This document shows, in pieces, positions 12,560 to 24,599 of a stretch of DNA of 64,000 bases. Position numbers and translations under genes: made by a program. The stretch lies in the NCBI GenBank assembly GCA_009760855.2, contig WPIO01000018.1:1317001-1381000 (forward strand), written 5' to 3'. This DNA comes from Cristatella mucedo. Its lineage: Eukaryota > Bryozoa > Phylactolaemata > Cristatellidae. The notes under the pieces were generated by a model, which was given only the letters and a program-made list of their open reading frames with translations, ran no database searches and was not told the DNA's origin. The stretch's first letter is position 1. Every line of letters begins with the position of its first letter.

Positions 12560-12889
12560 TTAAAATGTGAGCTTTTGACACGTGCCCTCGCTTTTAAAGA
12601 TGGAATTTTGCCTATTCAATGCCTGCCCATATGGCTATGTGCAGCCTGCTCTTTTGAATCAGCCTACTGGCAAGAAGTTGAGGCTTGCCAACCAACAGAA
12701 ACAGTGTAAGTCAAACTTACAGCCGACTACTTACATTGAAAGGTTTTAATGACCATAATAATAACGGTATCATAATAATGACTATTTTATCGCCCACCTA
12801 GCGACTACAGTCTCAAATAGGTACTACCGTTCTACGCGAATTAATCTGTGGCTAAGAGTTAGTCTCAGGCACAACACCTAGCCATAAAA
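12560..12889 (-). repeat. T module (3' flank of exon C) of U5
   Basis: The reverse complement matches 16560-16880: GGCTAGGTGTTGTGCCTGAG, then GACTAACTCTT, AATTCGC and the ACTATTTGATC / ATAATGACT area. Related flanks follow exon C in U7, U10 and U11. No ORF support. Confidence 0.6.
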
Positions 12890-13880
12890 AAAACAATCAT
12901 GTATCCTGCATATGGAAGGAAAGGTCGATCTCCAGCAAACGAAGGTACAGCTGACAACCAGCCGGTCGTCCACTGCTTGTCAGCTGTGAGTTGTGCATGG
13001 CATTGCTCTTGTGTCAAAACATTGATGGACTCGAAAGGTCGGTATCTTTCTGTAAGCACAATCGACGAGTGCTGCAGTACGCAGCTCCCAAGACCGTGCG
13101 AGCACCAGTGCTAAAGCTGGGCTACTTACTTTAGAGTCGGCAGGGGTGCAGCCCGGCGTCGGTAGCTCAGTAGACTCTGCCGTCACAGCCATATCGCCAG
13201 GGCTAAAGCGCCTCGAGCGAGGCAGCTTTTCGTCTTCCTGCTCCAGTCGGTAGGCTGGGCGGTTTGATGCAGACGCCGATGCCACTTTCGTCGATGACGA
13301 TGGCTGGGACCTGCTCCCGGCTGGCTTGGGGAGAGGGCAGGCAGCAGCATTCACACCAGCCACTGTGGCACCATCGTTGGCAGCCATGTATTCATAGGCG
13401 CCACTGGTATTGCAGCACTCTGGGATTTTTTTGGCGTGGGAAGCATTAGCAGTGCTGGCTGCAAAGGATTGACGCCTTACTGGCTACCCTTGGTTGCCGT
13501 GGCACTGCTTGCATTTTCTTTCGGCCGATGACTTCGGCTTTCAGCCCTTCCTTTTAAAGGGTGATGGTCTCGTCGCCCTAGTCGATGATCAGCTTGCTGG
13601 AAAAAAAGTCAGCTCATAGCAGTGCACTCCCGGCGACACACTGCAAAACAGGCTTCCCTTAATCTCATCCCAGTCTGACCGTCAAGGCAATTAATACCCC
13701 TTCATGAATCCCCATCCCGCGATCGCAGCCCCTCAAAACCAGCCCAGTGGCTAGCTCTACGAGCCGGAACTCCGGCAAGGCTAGTCTCAAGAGAACTCAC
13801 CTGTGATCATCATCATCGTCGTTTTCACTATCCTTGTTGCTGTATAAATAATAATGGTTGCCGTCTCTGGCATGCTTCAT
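12890..13880 (-). pseudogene. Copy U5: exons A, B, C with lesions (subfamily I)
   Basis: Minus strand: A 13801-13880 (MKHARDGNHYYLYSNKDSEN plus five Asp; donor CACAG/GTGAGT), B 13130-13596 (acceptor TTTTCCAG; KLIID, then TAG and TAA; the later part open as MAANDGATVAGVNAAACPLP...EDEKLPRSR; donor TCTAAA/GTAAGT), C about 12890-13049 (frameshift after the first 11 codons, then DRPFLPYA). Exon A lacks the extra base before ATG that U1, U12 and U13 have. Exon B is 467 nt, out of phase by one base. The intron between B and C is 80 nt. Clearly inactive, but the exon order is intact. Faces U6 as an inverted pair. Confidence 0.5.
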
Positions 13881-15590
13881 CTTGCATAAAAGACCATGTT
13901 AAAACAAAACAAGAAGATTCTTGGCCACTGGTTAGTAAGACATGTAGCAAGTATCTTGCATTGGATTATGCACAAATACGTACCCATATTACACTAAAAC
14001 TAAGAAAACAGTCCATCATTGAGGTGAATGGAAAGCAGACCAAGAGAGGTGAGTCATGAGTTGAGATTACAAGGATGTAAAGTTGTTGTGGGAAGTCACT
14101 GTACTTAAAAATCAATGTCCAGATGTTCGCTAGGTACTTGCTGATGGCTGGATCACTGAAGAATTTAACTTCAGTATAAAAATAAATCTGACGCGACCTG
14201 ATGCCAAGGACCGGATGATGCTGGACAGCACTGGTAGAAGGGACGACGTTGTATGGGCCGACTATTGCCAGCAAGTGAAGCGACTTGTATGCCCGACTGA
14301 AAACATCGGTAAATGATCGTCCACCCCAATTCGGCCACAGGGTCAACTCTATCATCCTAATAATAATAATGATAATAATAATAATAATAATAATAACAAT
14401 AATAGTAATGCCCTTGACGCTGGTGCCCTCAGAGAACTCACTTTCTCTTCCTAGGCACTTAGGCTGACTGTGTACAGCTTTCCATGCTCGGTTCTTTAGC
14501 CGAGGCATGGGATATAGACATTTGAGACCGACTGTTAATCTTCTAATCCTACGAGAACTAGCAACATCTGAGAGCGAACAGATGGAAACTGTCAGACCAA
14601 GCAAAGCGCACTAGCACATGCGATGCACTGAAAACACTCGAATGGCCATTAAAATACGGCCAAAGGGACAATAGAAACTGCCACTGATTCTGCAGCTTTC
14701 TGTGGATCAGTTGCAGCAAAAGTAGCAGCACTGTCAGTATTGGCACCACATTTCAAGCTGAACTGAGTTTGTTACTGAGATTATCGTATCGATTTTGCCA
14801 ACACAGGTCGATCGACCGGCACCGTTACGAAGGTATCATGCATTTTCTCTCTTTAGCAATCGGCACAATGCACACATACAGGTCTCATGAATAGTGCTCA
14901 AAGGAAGGTGCTCATCGAATAATTGATTCCTTAGTTGATATAACATCAATATAGTCAACGCGAGCCCCGCTAGACACACATACTCGGTAGCAGGATAAGG
15001 CATAGCAAATCTAGCCTTTCTGATATGCTCGGAAGTAGGTAAGCAGTACTGGCAGACGAGCTCGCGGCCGCTAGGTGAACGAAAGGCAAGCGACGTCCAC
15101 TTCACGGAGATTACTTCGTGGTTTCCCTATAAGCGGCCGTAGCGGTTTTAAAGGAGGGTAGTGCAACTGAGCGATTTAGCTGCTCTTTGTTTGAAGCTGC
15201 CGCCGTGCTGTAACAGGGCAAGAAGCTGAGCACAATTAAAAACGTGAAAACTTATGCAACTTCGAGCTCAACCCCATTAACGCATTAAGTCATCGAAGCC
15301 ATCATTGTTCTTTGAGAGCATGCACACTTCGCCGGTACTGCAGCGCCGTTCGTCGTACAAGCTGTGGCAGCTGCTTCGTGGTCGTTTTCTTTTAGCCCGA
15401 GCTACGTTTACTAGTGCTTACCGGAAATAGTGAGATGCCTGTAAAACAGCCCGAAACAAGGATATGCACTGGCTCAGCTAAGCACCGGTAATTTGGAGTC
15501 GAAGCTGCCGACCTAGTGAGATTATCCGAAAAACCACGGTCGAGAGCCAGTATGGCCCATACGGCACCCAACGGCAACCGAACTGGTTTT
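13881..15590 (-). repeat. P module of U5
   Basis: A well-preserved reference copy. On the + strand it runs from CTTGCATAAAAGACC through GTAAGACATGTAGCAAG, GACGCGACCTGATGCCAAGG, an embedded L2 tail, GCCGAGGCATGGGATATAGA, GTCGATCGACCGGCACCGTT and GCCACGGTCGAG-like sequence near 15537. Minus-strand frames (for example 14836-15105 with SGRELVCQYCLPTSEH) recur in U8 and U13, but without splice signals I trust. They may be by-products of recent common descent. Confidence 0.65.
14355..14465 (-). repeat. L2 tail fixed inside P module, with (TAA)n
   Basis: (TAA)n/(AAT)n followed by GCCCTCAGAGAACTCACTTT and CTAGGCAC. The same tail lies at the same place in U8 (19785-19930) and U11 (28610-28680), so the insertion predates amplification of the module. 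Confidence 0.75.
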
Positions 15591-16444
15591 GAGGGGTTGC
15601 GATTGAGGGATGGGGATTGATGTAGGAGTATTAAGTACCTTGATGGCAGATGGAGAGGGGATTAAGGGAGGCCCGTCGGGCGATGAGTTGCAGCAGGCAA
15701 CACACTGCTACGAGCTCACTTTTTTCGAGCAAGGTGGTCATCGACGAGGGCGACGAGACCGTCGCCCTTCAAAAGGAAGCACTGAAAACCGAAGTCATCG
15801 GCCGAAGAAAAATGCAAGCAGTGCCAGGGCAGCCGATGGTAGCCAGTAAGGCCTCAATCCTTGCAGCCAACACTGCTTATGATTCCCTCGTCGACAACAT
15901 CACAGAGTGCTGCAGTACCCGTGGTGCCTAGGAATACATGGCTGCCAGCGATGGTTCCACAGTTGCTCGTGTGGACGCAGCTGCCTGCCCTCTCCCCAAG
16001 CCAGCCGGAAGCAGGTCCCAGCAGTCGTCATCAACACAATTGGCATCTGCATCGATGAGCCCAGCCGGCCGACTAGAGCAGGGAGACGAAAAGCTGCCTC
16101 GCTCGGGCCGCTTCTGCACTGGAACTATGGCTGTGATAGCAGAGTCCACTGTGCTACCGACGCCGGACTTCACACCCTGCTGCCACTAAGGTAAGTGCCC
16201 CAGCTTTAGCACTGGTGCTCGCTCCCACGGTCTTGGGAGCTGTGAATTCCAGTACAGCAGCACTTGTCGATTGCGCTTACAGAAATATACCGAACCGACA
16301 AATCCTGCGAAGTTTCGATATACGAAGCAATGCCTCGAACAAAGCACAGCTTACAAACAGGGGATGACCAGCCGGTTGTCTGCTGTAACTTCATTTCCTG
16401 GAGATCGACCTTTCCCGCAAGTGGAGGACTGCCATTGGAGTATA
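15591..16444 (+). pseudogene. Copy U6: exons B and C (subfamily I)
   Basis: Starts inside intron A-B (GGGGATTGAGGGAGG-like sequence shared with 1090-1170). B 15730-16190: KVVIDEGDETVALQKEALK, then VIGRRKMQAVPGQPMVASKA, open to one TAG just before EYM (U5 has TAT there), then the conserved MAASDGSTVARVDAAACPLP tail. A +1 shift at the end puts TAA over the donor AAG/GTAAGT. C 16283-16444: KYTEPTNPAKFRYTKQC ... GDRPFPQVEDCHWSI, open, 162 nt. The B-C intron is 92 nt. Two lesions only, so one of the better copies. Exon A is absent because the copy begins at the junction with the U5 P module. Confidence 0.48.
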
Positions 16445-17999
16445 GTGTGAACTTGTCGTTTTTTTGTTCTAATATTCTACGTGTTCCTATCTGTGCAGGC
16501 TTTAACTTTTCATGCGCTAGACAAACCAGTTGTGAGAAATCTACATTCTTGCTTTAGTACACTCTTCTATGCAGGATACCTGCATGGTTTTTAATGGCTA
16601 GGTGTTGTGCCTGAGACTAACTCTTCGCCTCAGATTAATTCGCTTGGAATTGTAGTGCCTATTTGAGAATATCGTTGCTTGGTAGGTGATCAAATAGTCA
16701 TTATTATGGTTCAGTTATTATAATGGTCATTAACACCTCTCAACGTAATTAGTCGGCCGTAAGTTTGACTTGTACTGTTTCTGTCGTTTGACAAGCCTCA
16801 ACTTCTTGCCAGTAGGCTGATACAAAAGAGCAGGCCGCACATAATTATATGGGTAGGCATTGAATAGGCACCTACCCAGGAACTGTAACTTAAACCTCAA
16901 TCAGAACAAGAATCACAGGCAAAATGTTATCATTTGTACATATACTGAGCCTTAAAAGTTGAACCTGCTACCAGTCAAGCTTAGTGCGAAGTTGTTGTTG
17001 GCAAAGTTAATCATTTACATCATTCGTCATGTTAATGTTTATGTACATCATGTTAATCATTCGACTGAATTGCTTCATCGGTGTTGTCGGAACAGGCATG
17101 AGGTCTCAGCACTCCTAACATAGAAGACAATAAATGACCAGCAGCTGCCTGTCTCTGACCCTTGACCTCTCTCAAAGCCCATAGGGCCTGCCTGTTGATG
17201 ACCAAAGCCTAGGAGCACTAGCTCCTCCCTCATGTTAAGGGTACTCAGAGCTGCCTCCCTCTGGCCTGTCTAAGCCTTCAGGTTGCTATGGCCGACCGTC
17301 AGTTCTGGGTGGCCATGTTGCAGCTCGGGCACAGCCACCACTAGATGTAACTTTGACGATCGACCGGCCAGAAGAGGCAAGCCACTAATAATGCCGAGGC
17401 CCAACCTGCAGTGTTTCAGGCAACAGCTTGAATTGACTGGCTTCTAGTGGCAGGCAATTGTGAACCTTTGGACTAAGGGAACTGGCTCTGCAAGCTGGGC
17501 TAAAAGGCATGGAGGCTAAGATGAGGCATTGGAAATTAACCACCACGAAGAACCGAACTTGTGGCCACTCAGCAGCTGAACAGTTGCAATTGTGCAGACC
17601 CTCTGCCAGTGCAGCCACTAGTTCAGACCCTAACTCTTGCCACCGTTGGCTTGGGATCCCAGCCTTGAGATCCCAGCTTTTGCTAGCAGCTGCTCTGGTC
17701 AAGTAGCTCAGGTGAATTGTAGGTGCACGACGGTCGTCTTATTGTGGAGTATTATTGTCAAGGCTGGAAGCTAGATAACTTTCCACTTGCGATCCCTGTA
17801 GTTGCATTCTTGGGCTCTGTTGTGCGAGCAGATTGCTGCTGCTGCCGGATCCAGGCAGCTGGGTGACTTCCGTTTCGGATGTTGAATGAGCCGGTGCTCT
17901 TCCTCACCCCAGCTCTTTGCTGGAATAAGAAAACTGGCGACATTGCCAGCTCGGTTTAATAAACAAAACCGTGACGACAATGCTACCCTTTTTTTCCAG
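16445..17999 (+). repeat. T module of U6 and 5' flank of subfamily II copy U7
   Basis: 16560-16880 is the T module (inverted copy at 12560-12889). From about 16900 the sequence (CAGCTGCCTGTCTCTGACC, GGCCATGTTGCAGCTCGGGC, CGATCGACCGGCCAGAAGAG) matches in reverse complement 23740-24000 and 26160-26600. 17380-17710 has open frames on both strands (for example LHNCNCSAAEWPQVRF on the minus strand) with counterparts at 23306-23518 and 25884-26171. Whether any is coding is undecided. Confidence 0.5.
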
Positions 18000-18751
18000 A
18001 AAAAAGCAGACACGAGAATCGGGCCGGCGAACACCGGAGGCTGGGCTCAGGCCAGGAAGTGGAAACCAAAAAACACAGACGATTCAAACAGAAGAGCTGG
18101 TGGCCTACGATGTCCGAAAGGATGAACGGCAAGCAGCACCATCCGAACCGATGGTACTCAGTGAGTACTCTATCCTGGAAGCCACAGCCAATCTTGACGA
18201 CAAGGACAGAGACAGCAGCTACAGCAGCGGTCCCTACAACATGTTCGCTGATAACTATTCAATAAAAGTTAGTTCTGTGAATAAAGCTACCTGTCCTCTT
18301 CTTAAGCCATCCTGGAGCAGTTGGCAGCAGTCACCATTAACCGAATTTCCCTCGGCCTCTGCGTCATAACGCCCAGCTTGCTTACTTGAGCCGCGAAACC
18401 TAAAGTCTCCTCGATCGGTGTGCTCCATCACTGGCACTCTTGCAGCGATGGCCAAGCCCAACATGCTGCCGACGCCCTGTGATGGTGCTGCCGACACTAG
18501 GGTATGAAATACGTTTTTCTTGCCGTTGCTCACTGGGTTGTAGAAGCTGTGAAATGCACAGTTGTGGCACTCTTCATCGGTGCTTGCATGAAGTCATCTA
18601 CCAGCCGGATGCTGCAACGTTTCCAGCCACAAAACAATGCTACCCATACGGTACAGCTAAAAAACTGAGGGTACCAAGCCGGAAGTCTGCTGTATCTTCG
18701 TTGGCTAGAGATTGTCTAGTCTTGCCAGTGGAGGATTGCCAGTGGAGTACG
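18000..18751 (+). pseudogene. Copy U7: exons B and C (subfamily II)
   Basis: B 18000-18501 follows a strong acceptor (TTTTTTTCCAG). It encodes VRKDERQAAPSEPMVLSEYS, then VNKATCPLLKPSW and FPSASAS, a TAA at 18367-18369, and the same frame resumes with RPACLLEPRNLKSPRSVCS ... AADTR; donor GGTATGA. C 18590-18751 (162 nt): EVIYQPDAATFPATKQCYPY ... VPSRKSAVSSLARDCLVLPV, open, but its acceptor is CAT instead of CAG. The B-C gap is 88 nt. The same TAA is in U10, so the lesion is older than the duplication. Function unknown. Confidence 0.48.
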
Positions 18752-19260
18752 GTATGAACTTGTCTAAGTTTCTCCAAGTTTGCTGCGTCAGCCTATCTGT
18801 GCATAATTTAGTGTATGCTACCAGTCACATGTCTCACATACCGGGTTCCAGTTATCTGCATGCTTGCTTTTATGTACTCATCTATGCAGGATACCTGCTT
18901 GCTATTTCTATGGCTCTGATTTCGCCTTAGACTACATCTAGGCCACAGCTGACTTCACATGCAATTGCAGAGCGTTTCAGTGGCTATTGCTGCCTTAGTG
19001 AGCCATACAAAAGTGATTAGTATCGGTAATATTGTTATTATGGTCGTTAAAACCACATAACTGACTTAATCGGAAGTAAGTTGGAGTTTTTGTTCTTCTT
19101 TCTGCTTATCAGCCTCGACTTCTTGCTACTCGGCTGATCAAAAAAAGGCAGGCAAAGTTACATGGGTAAGCAAGGAATAGGCACCTACAAAGGAACTTGA
19201 ACTTCCACCTCATGCAGATCAGGAATCACTGGAAAAATGTTAACATTTTTACTTACGTTT
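18752..19260 (+). repeat. T module of U7
   Basis: GTATGAACTTGTCTAAGTTT, GTCACATGTCTCACATACC and ATGCAGGATACCTGCTTGCT recur in reverse complement at 26930-27240, and more distantly at 24300-24600. A TATGCAG/GATACC boundary resembles the acceptor of exon A, but no supported frame follows. Confidence 0.55.
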
Positions 19261-19830
19261 AGCCTTCAGAGTTACACTTCGTTTCACAAGGTTCAAACTT
19301 CGCCGGAACCGAAGCTGCGTTTTTCTAACAAGCAGTGGCAGCTACTTCGTAGTCGTTTTGTTTTGGCCTGACGCTATTTTTGGTAGTGCTTACTGGAAAT
19401 AGTGAGATACTGGAAAACTGCCCAATAGAAAGATATGCACTGGCTCAGCTCAGCACCAGTAACTTTGAGTCGGGGGATAGACCTGTATAAATATAATCAG
19501 TAATAATAAGTAATATGACCAAGTTGCCGTACATAGAATCGAGGTCCAGATATTTGTTGGGTACTTGTTGATGGGTAGATCACTAAGCAATTTCACTTCA
19601 GTATAAAAATAAATCTGACGCGACCTGATGCCAAGGACCGGATTATGCTGGACAGCACTTGTAGAAGGGACGACGTTGTATGAGCAGACCATTGCCAGCG
19701 AGTGAAGCGACTTTTATGCCAGACTGAAAACTTTGGAAGATGATCGTCCACCTTAGTTTGGCCACTAGATCGGCTCTATCATACTAATAATCATAATAAT
19801 AATGCACTTGATAAAACGCCCTCACAGAAC

Positions 19831-19924
<94 letters not shown>

Positions 19925-21010
19925 GGCACTTAGGCTGACTGTGTACAGCTTTCCATGGTCGGTTCTTCAGCCGAGCCATGGGATATAGACATTCGAGGTT
20001 GACAGTGAAGCTTCTAATCCTAAGAATACAAGCCACCTCTGAGAGCGAACAGATAAAAACTGTCAGACCAAGCAAAGTTCACAAGCACACGCGATATACT
20101 GCCAAAACTTGACTGGTCGTTAAAAAAAGGCCGAACGGACGATAGAAACCGCCATTGAGTCTGCAGATTTCTGACGATCAGTTGCAGCAAAAGTTGCAGC
20201 AGTCTCTGTATTGGCAGCACATTTATAGCCAAACTGAGTTTGCAACAGAGATTATTGTATTGATTTTGCCAACACAGGTCGATCGACAAGCACCATTACA
20301 AAGGTATCATGCATTTTCTCTCTTTAGCAATCGGCAAAATGCAGGCCTACAGGTCTCATGGATAGTGCTCAAGTGAAGGTGCTCATCGAATAATTGATTC
20401 CTCAACAGATTCAGCAGCGACGTGGTAAACGCACTCCCTACTACACATCCTTAGACAGCATTAGGATAAGGTATAGTAAATCTAGATTTTTTGCTATGCT
20501 CAGAGGTAGGCAAGCCGTACTGACAGACGAGCTCGTGGCCGCTTGGTGAACGAAAGGCAAGCGACGTCCGGGTGACGGCAAGTACCTGGCGGTCTGCCTG
20601 AAAGCTGCCGTAGCGGTTTGAAAGCTGATTAGTGCAGCTGAGCGATTTAGCTGCTCTTCGTTTGAGGCTGCCGCCGTGCTGTAAGAGGGTAAGAAACTGA
20701 GCACAATTCAAAACTTAAAAACTTAAACAACTTGCAAGCTCGATCTCAACCTCGTGATTAGCATTAAGTCATCAAAGCCGTCATTGTTGTTTGAGAGCAT
20801 GCACACTTCGCTGGTACTGAAGCACCGTTCGTCATAAAAGCAGTGGCAGCTGCTTCACAGTCGTTGTCTTTTGGCCTAAAGCAATGTTTGCTAGTGCTTA
20901 CCGGAAATAGTGAGATGCTGGAAAAGAGCCCAAAAGAAGTATCTGCACTGGCTCAGCTCAGCACCCGTAACTCGGAGTCGACGCAGCCGACCTAGTGATA
21001 ATGATCTGAA
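19261..21010 (-). repeat. P module of U8
   Basis: A short terminal P piece (19300-19470) joins a nearly full P module (19490-21010). The join holds GGATAGACCTGTATAAATA, which also occurs in the R module at 30459. The frame 20451-20711 (-) contains SGHELVCQYGLPTSEH, matching U5 and U13. No exon A-D follows at lower coordinates in this copy. Confidence 0.6.
19833..19922. repeat. (TC)n microsatellite inside an L2 tail
   Basis: About 45 TC units lie between AGAACTCAC and TAGGCACTTA, the two halves of the L2 tail motif. In the other P modules the same place holds only CTCTCTCT-length runs. Confidence 0.97.
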
Positions 21011-21365
21011 AATAATAATATAATAATAATTCACTTGATAAAGCGCCCTCAGAGAACTTAATCTCTCTCTAGGCGCTTTAAATTTGCTGTAAAGTGAAAT
21101 GCAATTGAATGGTAAGTAAAATCATGCTTGAAAACAAACGAAATGAATAATATGGCTAGGGGTGACATGCAAAGGGTCAGCATGCAAATGTGGTTAGTGG
21201 CAGCATGCACAGTGTCAGCACGCATAAGCACATCAAGGACGAATCACAGGGACCCACTAAATGCTGTCGTAAATAGGTGTGTTTTTAGATTCCTTTTAAA
21301 TGTGGTCAGGTCAGGGGATGTTCTGACGCAGGTCGGGAGGGAGTTCCAGGCTTTGGGAGCAACTG
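21011..21365 (-). mobile_element. Nested 5'-truncated L2 (L2-3) in the U8 P/R boundary
   Basis: A (TAA)n tail at 21015-21030, the hairpin GCGCCCTCAGAGAACTTAAT / CTAGGCGC, an untranslated part, and the reverse-transcriptase C-terminus KAWNSLPTCVRTSPDLTTFK on the minus strand. CTGAAAA on both sides is a candidate 7-bp target duplication. U5 (near 15530) and U11 (near 29735) have the uninterrupted site. Confidence 0.85.
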
Positions 21366-22079
21366 AAAAGCCACGGTCGAGAGCCGGTATGGTGCACACG
21401 GGACCCAAAGGTAACCGGAAGGTAACGGTTGCAGGCAGGTTCGGGGTCGAACGCCGGCAAGCCAATCCACTCGAGTCAACTGACGCCTGTACCGACTGCC
21501 TGGTGTCAGTAAGCTCAGTTGTTACATCTCTGGCAACCTCTTTGGTGGCTTTACAGGTGAATACTGTGCTAGTTCCTAGATTTAGATTGCCGGTTCATGC
21601 TATGCCAATTCGAAATGAGTGACCGAGACGGTTCGTCCGAAGTGTACCGATGCACTGCAAAAGGCTAGAGCGATGCATTCTCCTTTGCAAGTCAGGTGGT
21701 TCTGTGTCGTGGCTGACAAATGGTTAATTGTTAGACAGCACTTTTGAAGGCAGCAGCCATTTGCTCAGAGAGGTTAGTATGAAGACAAAAGTTAAATTTA
21801 ATAGCTGCTTTAGAAATATCACCGAAAATGTAAACAATTTAACAGCATGATCCATATTTTCAATAAAAAAAGCTTTACTAAAGGAAGTTAAGAGCTATAA
21901 TTCTACCACGGTGAGAAAAACATAGTCGATCCGTCACCTCGATCCACGAAGCACTCAAGCGTCATGAAAAAACTCAGTAGAGTGACAATTCCACAAGCAC
22001 CTTAGCGTCCTTACAGAACACAGCCTAAGGACAAAAGTACAGAAGATGAGTCGTAGTAAAGAGCACAAGCCCACCCATT
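21366..22079 (-). repeat. R module start of U8
   Basis: GCCACGGTCGAGAGCCGGTA, then GCCAATCCACTCGAGTCAAC, AAATTTAATAGCTGC and a CTCAAGCGTCAT block are collinear with 29740-30350. It breaks off near 22000 and is followed by U9. Confidence 0.6.
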
Positions 22080-23028
22080 CAAACCTCCATTCATCAAATT
22101 TTACTTAGCTATAGCCAAGCACACGCTTTCCGGTATTCCGAAATGCACACATTTCCGGTATTGCTAAATGCATTGCCTATGTTAATGAGCTGCATTGAGA
22201 AGGTAAAAGTTGCTAAACTGAACGGATCTGCAGGCGGCTTCATTGATCAGTAAAGCATAAGATCTGACCTGTATCTGAGAAAATATTCCTCCGATGGAAG
22301 GAGTAGTCGGTCTCCGTCAAACGAAGCTACAGCAGACGACCAACTTGGTACCCACAGCTCGTCAGCTGGACCAAAGGATAGCATTATTTCGTGGCTGGAA
22401 ACTTTGCTGCATCCAGCTGGTCGGTGACTTCCTGTAAGCCATATTGAAGAATGCCAAAATAGGGCTTTTCACAGCTTCCGCAACCCTGAGAGCATCGGCA
22501 AGAGAAACGGCTTGCTTACCCTATTGTCGGCAGAACAATCGCCGGAGGTCGGCACCGGTGGATTTCGCCATCACTGCAAGACTGCCAGTGCTGTAGCAAA
22601 CCGATGGAGGAGACTTTACATTTTGTGGCTCAAGTACACAAGCTGGGCACTTCGATGCAGAGGCCGAAGCTAATTTTGTTACAGGTGACTGCGGCCACCT
22701 GCTCCTGGCGGGCTTAAGGAGAGTGTTGGTGGCTTTATTCACATAAGCAAAGTTGGCCCGAGAGTTACCGGCAATGTATTCGAAGGGACCAATGCTGTAG
22801 CAGCCGTCTTTGCCTTTATCAACAAGGGTTGGTGCTGCTGCCAGGATGGCATTATCGCTGGCTACAACCGGCTCGAATCGTCCTGCTTGCCGTTGATCCT
22901 TTCGGATATTTTTGGCAGCCATCAATTCTGGTTGAAGCACTTTTGTTTCAGTTGGTCTGCTTCCGTGCCTGAGCTCAGCCTGTGGAGCACGGCCCCTTCA
23001 CCAGCCTCGATGCAAGTTGCCGAATTTT
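22080..23028 (-). pseudogene. Copy U9: exons B and C (subfamily II, chimeric flank)
   Basis: Minus strand: B 22520-23028 with a long open frame (IRKDQRQAGRFEPVVASDNA ... VNKATNTLLKPARSR ... SASKCPACVLEPQNVKSP), which has AAG where U7 and U10 have the shared stop TAA. Its acceptor has degraded to CCGG. C 22269-22431 has an in-frame TAA (AAATAA for AAACAA) and a frameshift. The B-C intron is 88 nt. 22080-22268 matches the C-D intron of U12 and U13, and exon C ends in the subfamily I style (EEYFLRY-like), so U9 is a recombinant: subfamily II exon B with a subfamily I 3' end. Confidence 0.48.
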
Positions 23029-24599
23029 CCGGAGAAGAGAGTAGAGCCGCCGTCACGGTTTTGTTAGTTAAACTTAGCTGGCAACAGCACTGACGTGCTG
23101 CTGCCAGCAGAGAGCTGGGCATCACCGGCTCCTTTGAGCTTCAAAAACCGAAGTCGCCCAGCTGCCTAAAGCCGAAAGCAGTGGCAAGCTGATCAGGCAG
23201 CAGAGCCCAAGCTTGCTACTACAGCAACGGCAAATAGGAAATGTATCAAGCTGCCTGCACCGGCAATAATACATCATACCGGGGCGATCGTCTAACAACT
23301 AAGCATCACTTGAGCTGCTTTCCGGCTGCACCTGCTAGCATTGGCCGTGGTTGGGAACCCAAGTGGTCACGAGCTGGGGTCTGACTGAGTGGCTGCACTG
23401 GCAGAATGTTTGCACACTTACAGCTGCTGAGTGGCCGCAAGCTCGGGTCTCTGTGGAGGTTAAATTCCCTAGCGTCATCATAGCCTCCATGCCCAATAGC
23501 CAAGCTTACAGAGCCCATTCCCTCAGTAGAACCCTGTAGAATCTTCTACCATCAGAAACCATTCAATTCCGACTGCTACCGGCAACAAAGGGAAATTGGA
23601 GCTCAGCTTTGTCAGCCACTAGCCTCTTAATAATAATATAATAACAATAATGCACTTGATAAAGCGCCCTCAGGGAACTCTATATCTCTCTAGGCGCTTT
23701 ACATTTGCTGCAAAGGGAATCATCTTGCCGGAAGGTCTTCAAAGCGACTGGTAGGGTTGCCTAACACGAATAGTTAGCACGGCCACCCAGAATTTACTGC
23801 AGGCAGCAGAGAGAGGCCAGAGGGGTCAGTCCGGAGAAATCTTGTCTGAGGGTGGAGCTCTGGCATCTTTGAGTCATTCATCAATAGTCTGGCCTATAGG
23901 CTTCAAGAGCGAGGTCGTGGGTCAGAGACCGGCAGGTGCTAGACGTTGATAGTCTTTTAGGGTGGAATTGGGGAGAGTCCTCTGTGGGGTGGTATTCTGC
24001 AGCCAAACTGAGGCTGCGAATGATCTGTCTTTGGCAACCGTTTCGCTCTAAAACTTTTCGCTGCGTGTGACTCGTAGCAGCAGCTACTCTGATGAATCAG
24101 CATACGGTAAAATTAGCATTTTGCCTGTGATTCCGGTTCTGCATGATTCATAATTCCCAGCCCCAAGGTAGGTGCCTATTTCTTGCTTACCCAAGTAACT
24201 ATGCCTGGTAGATTTCTGACATCCCGACTAGCAAGAAGTCGAGGCTTATAGGGAAAAATAGGAACCAGAAATCAACCTAACTTCCGACGAAGTCTTTGGT
24301 GTGGTGTTAGCGACTAAAATAATGATAATAATAATGACTACAGAACGGCTCACTGAGGCCACTATAGCCACCGAAAGGCTCTGCAGTTGCATGTCAAGCA
24401 AGATGTGGCCAAGGTTTAGTCTCAGGCACGAACCAAGCCCTTAAAACAGCAAGCTGGTATACTGCTTAGAAGAGTGTACTAAAACAAGCATGCAGATAAC
24501 CTGCAACTGGTATGTTTGACATGTGACTAGTAGCATGCCCTAAAATATGCAAAGATAGGCACACCTAGAAATCTAGAAGAAACTACGACAAGTCCGTAC
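23029..24599 (-). repeat. 5' flank of U9 and T module of U10
   Basis: 23300-23620 and 23740-24170 match the subfamily II flank at 16900-17700 in reverse complement; 24170-24520 is the T module. An L2 tail ((TAA)n, then GCGCCCTCAGGGAACTC and CTAGGCGC) is embedded at 23627-23705. Open frames at 22922-23125 and 23306-23518 (-) have counterparts in U7 and U10 but no firm splice sites. Confidence 0.5.

Noticed and set aside
19791-20075. Frame with a long Arg-Glu run
   Set aside because: Translation of the (TC)n microsatellite; not shared with the other P modules.
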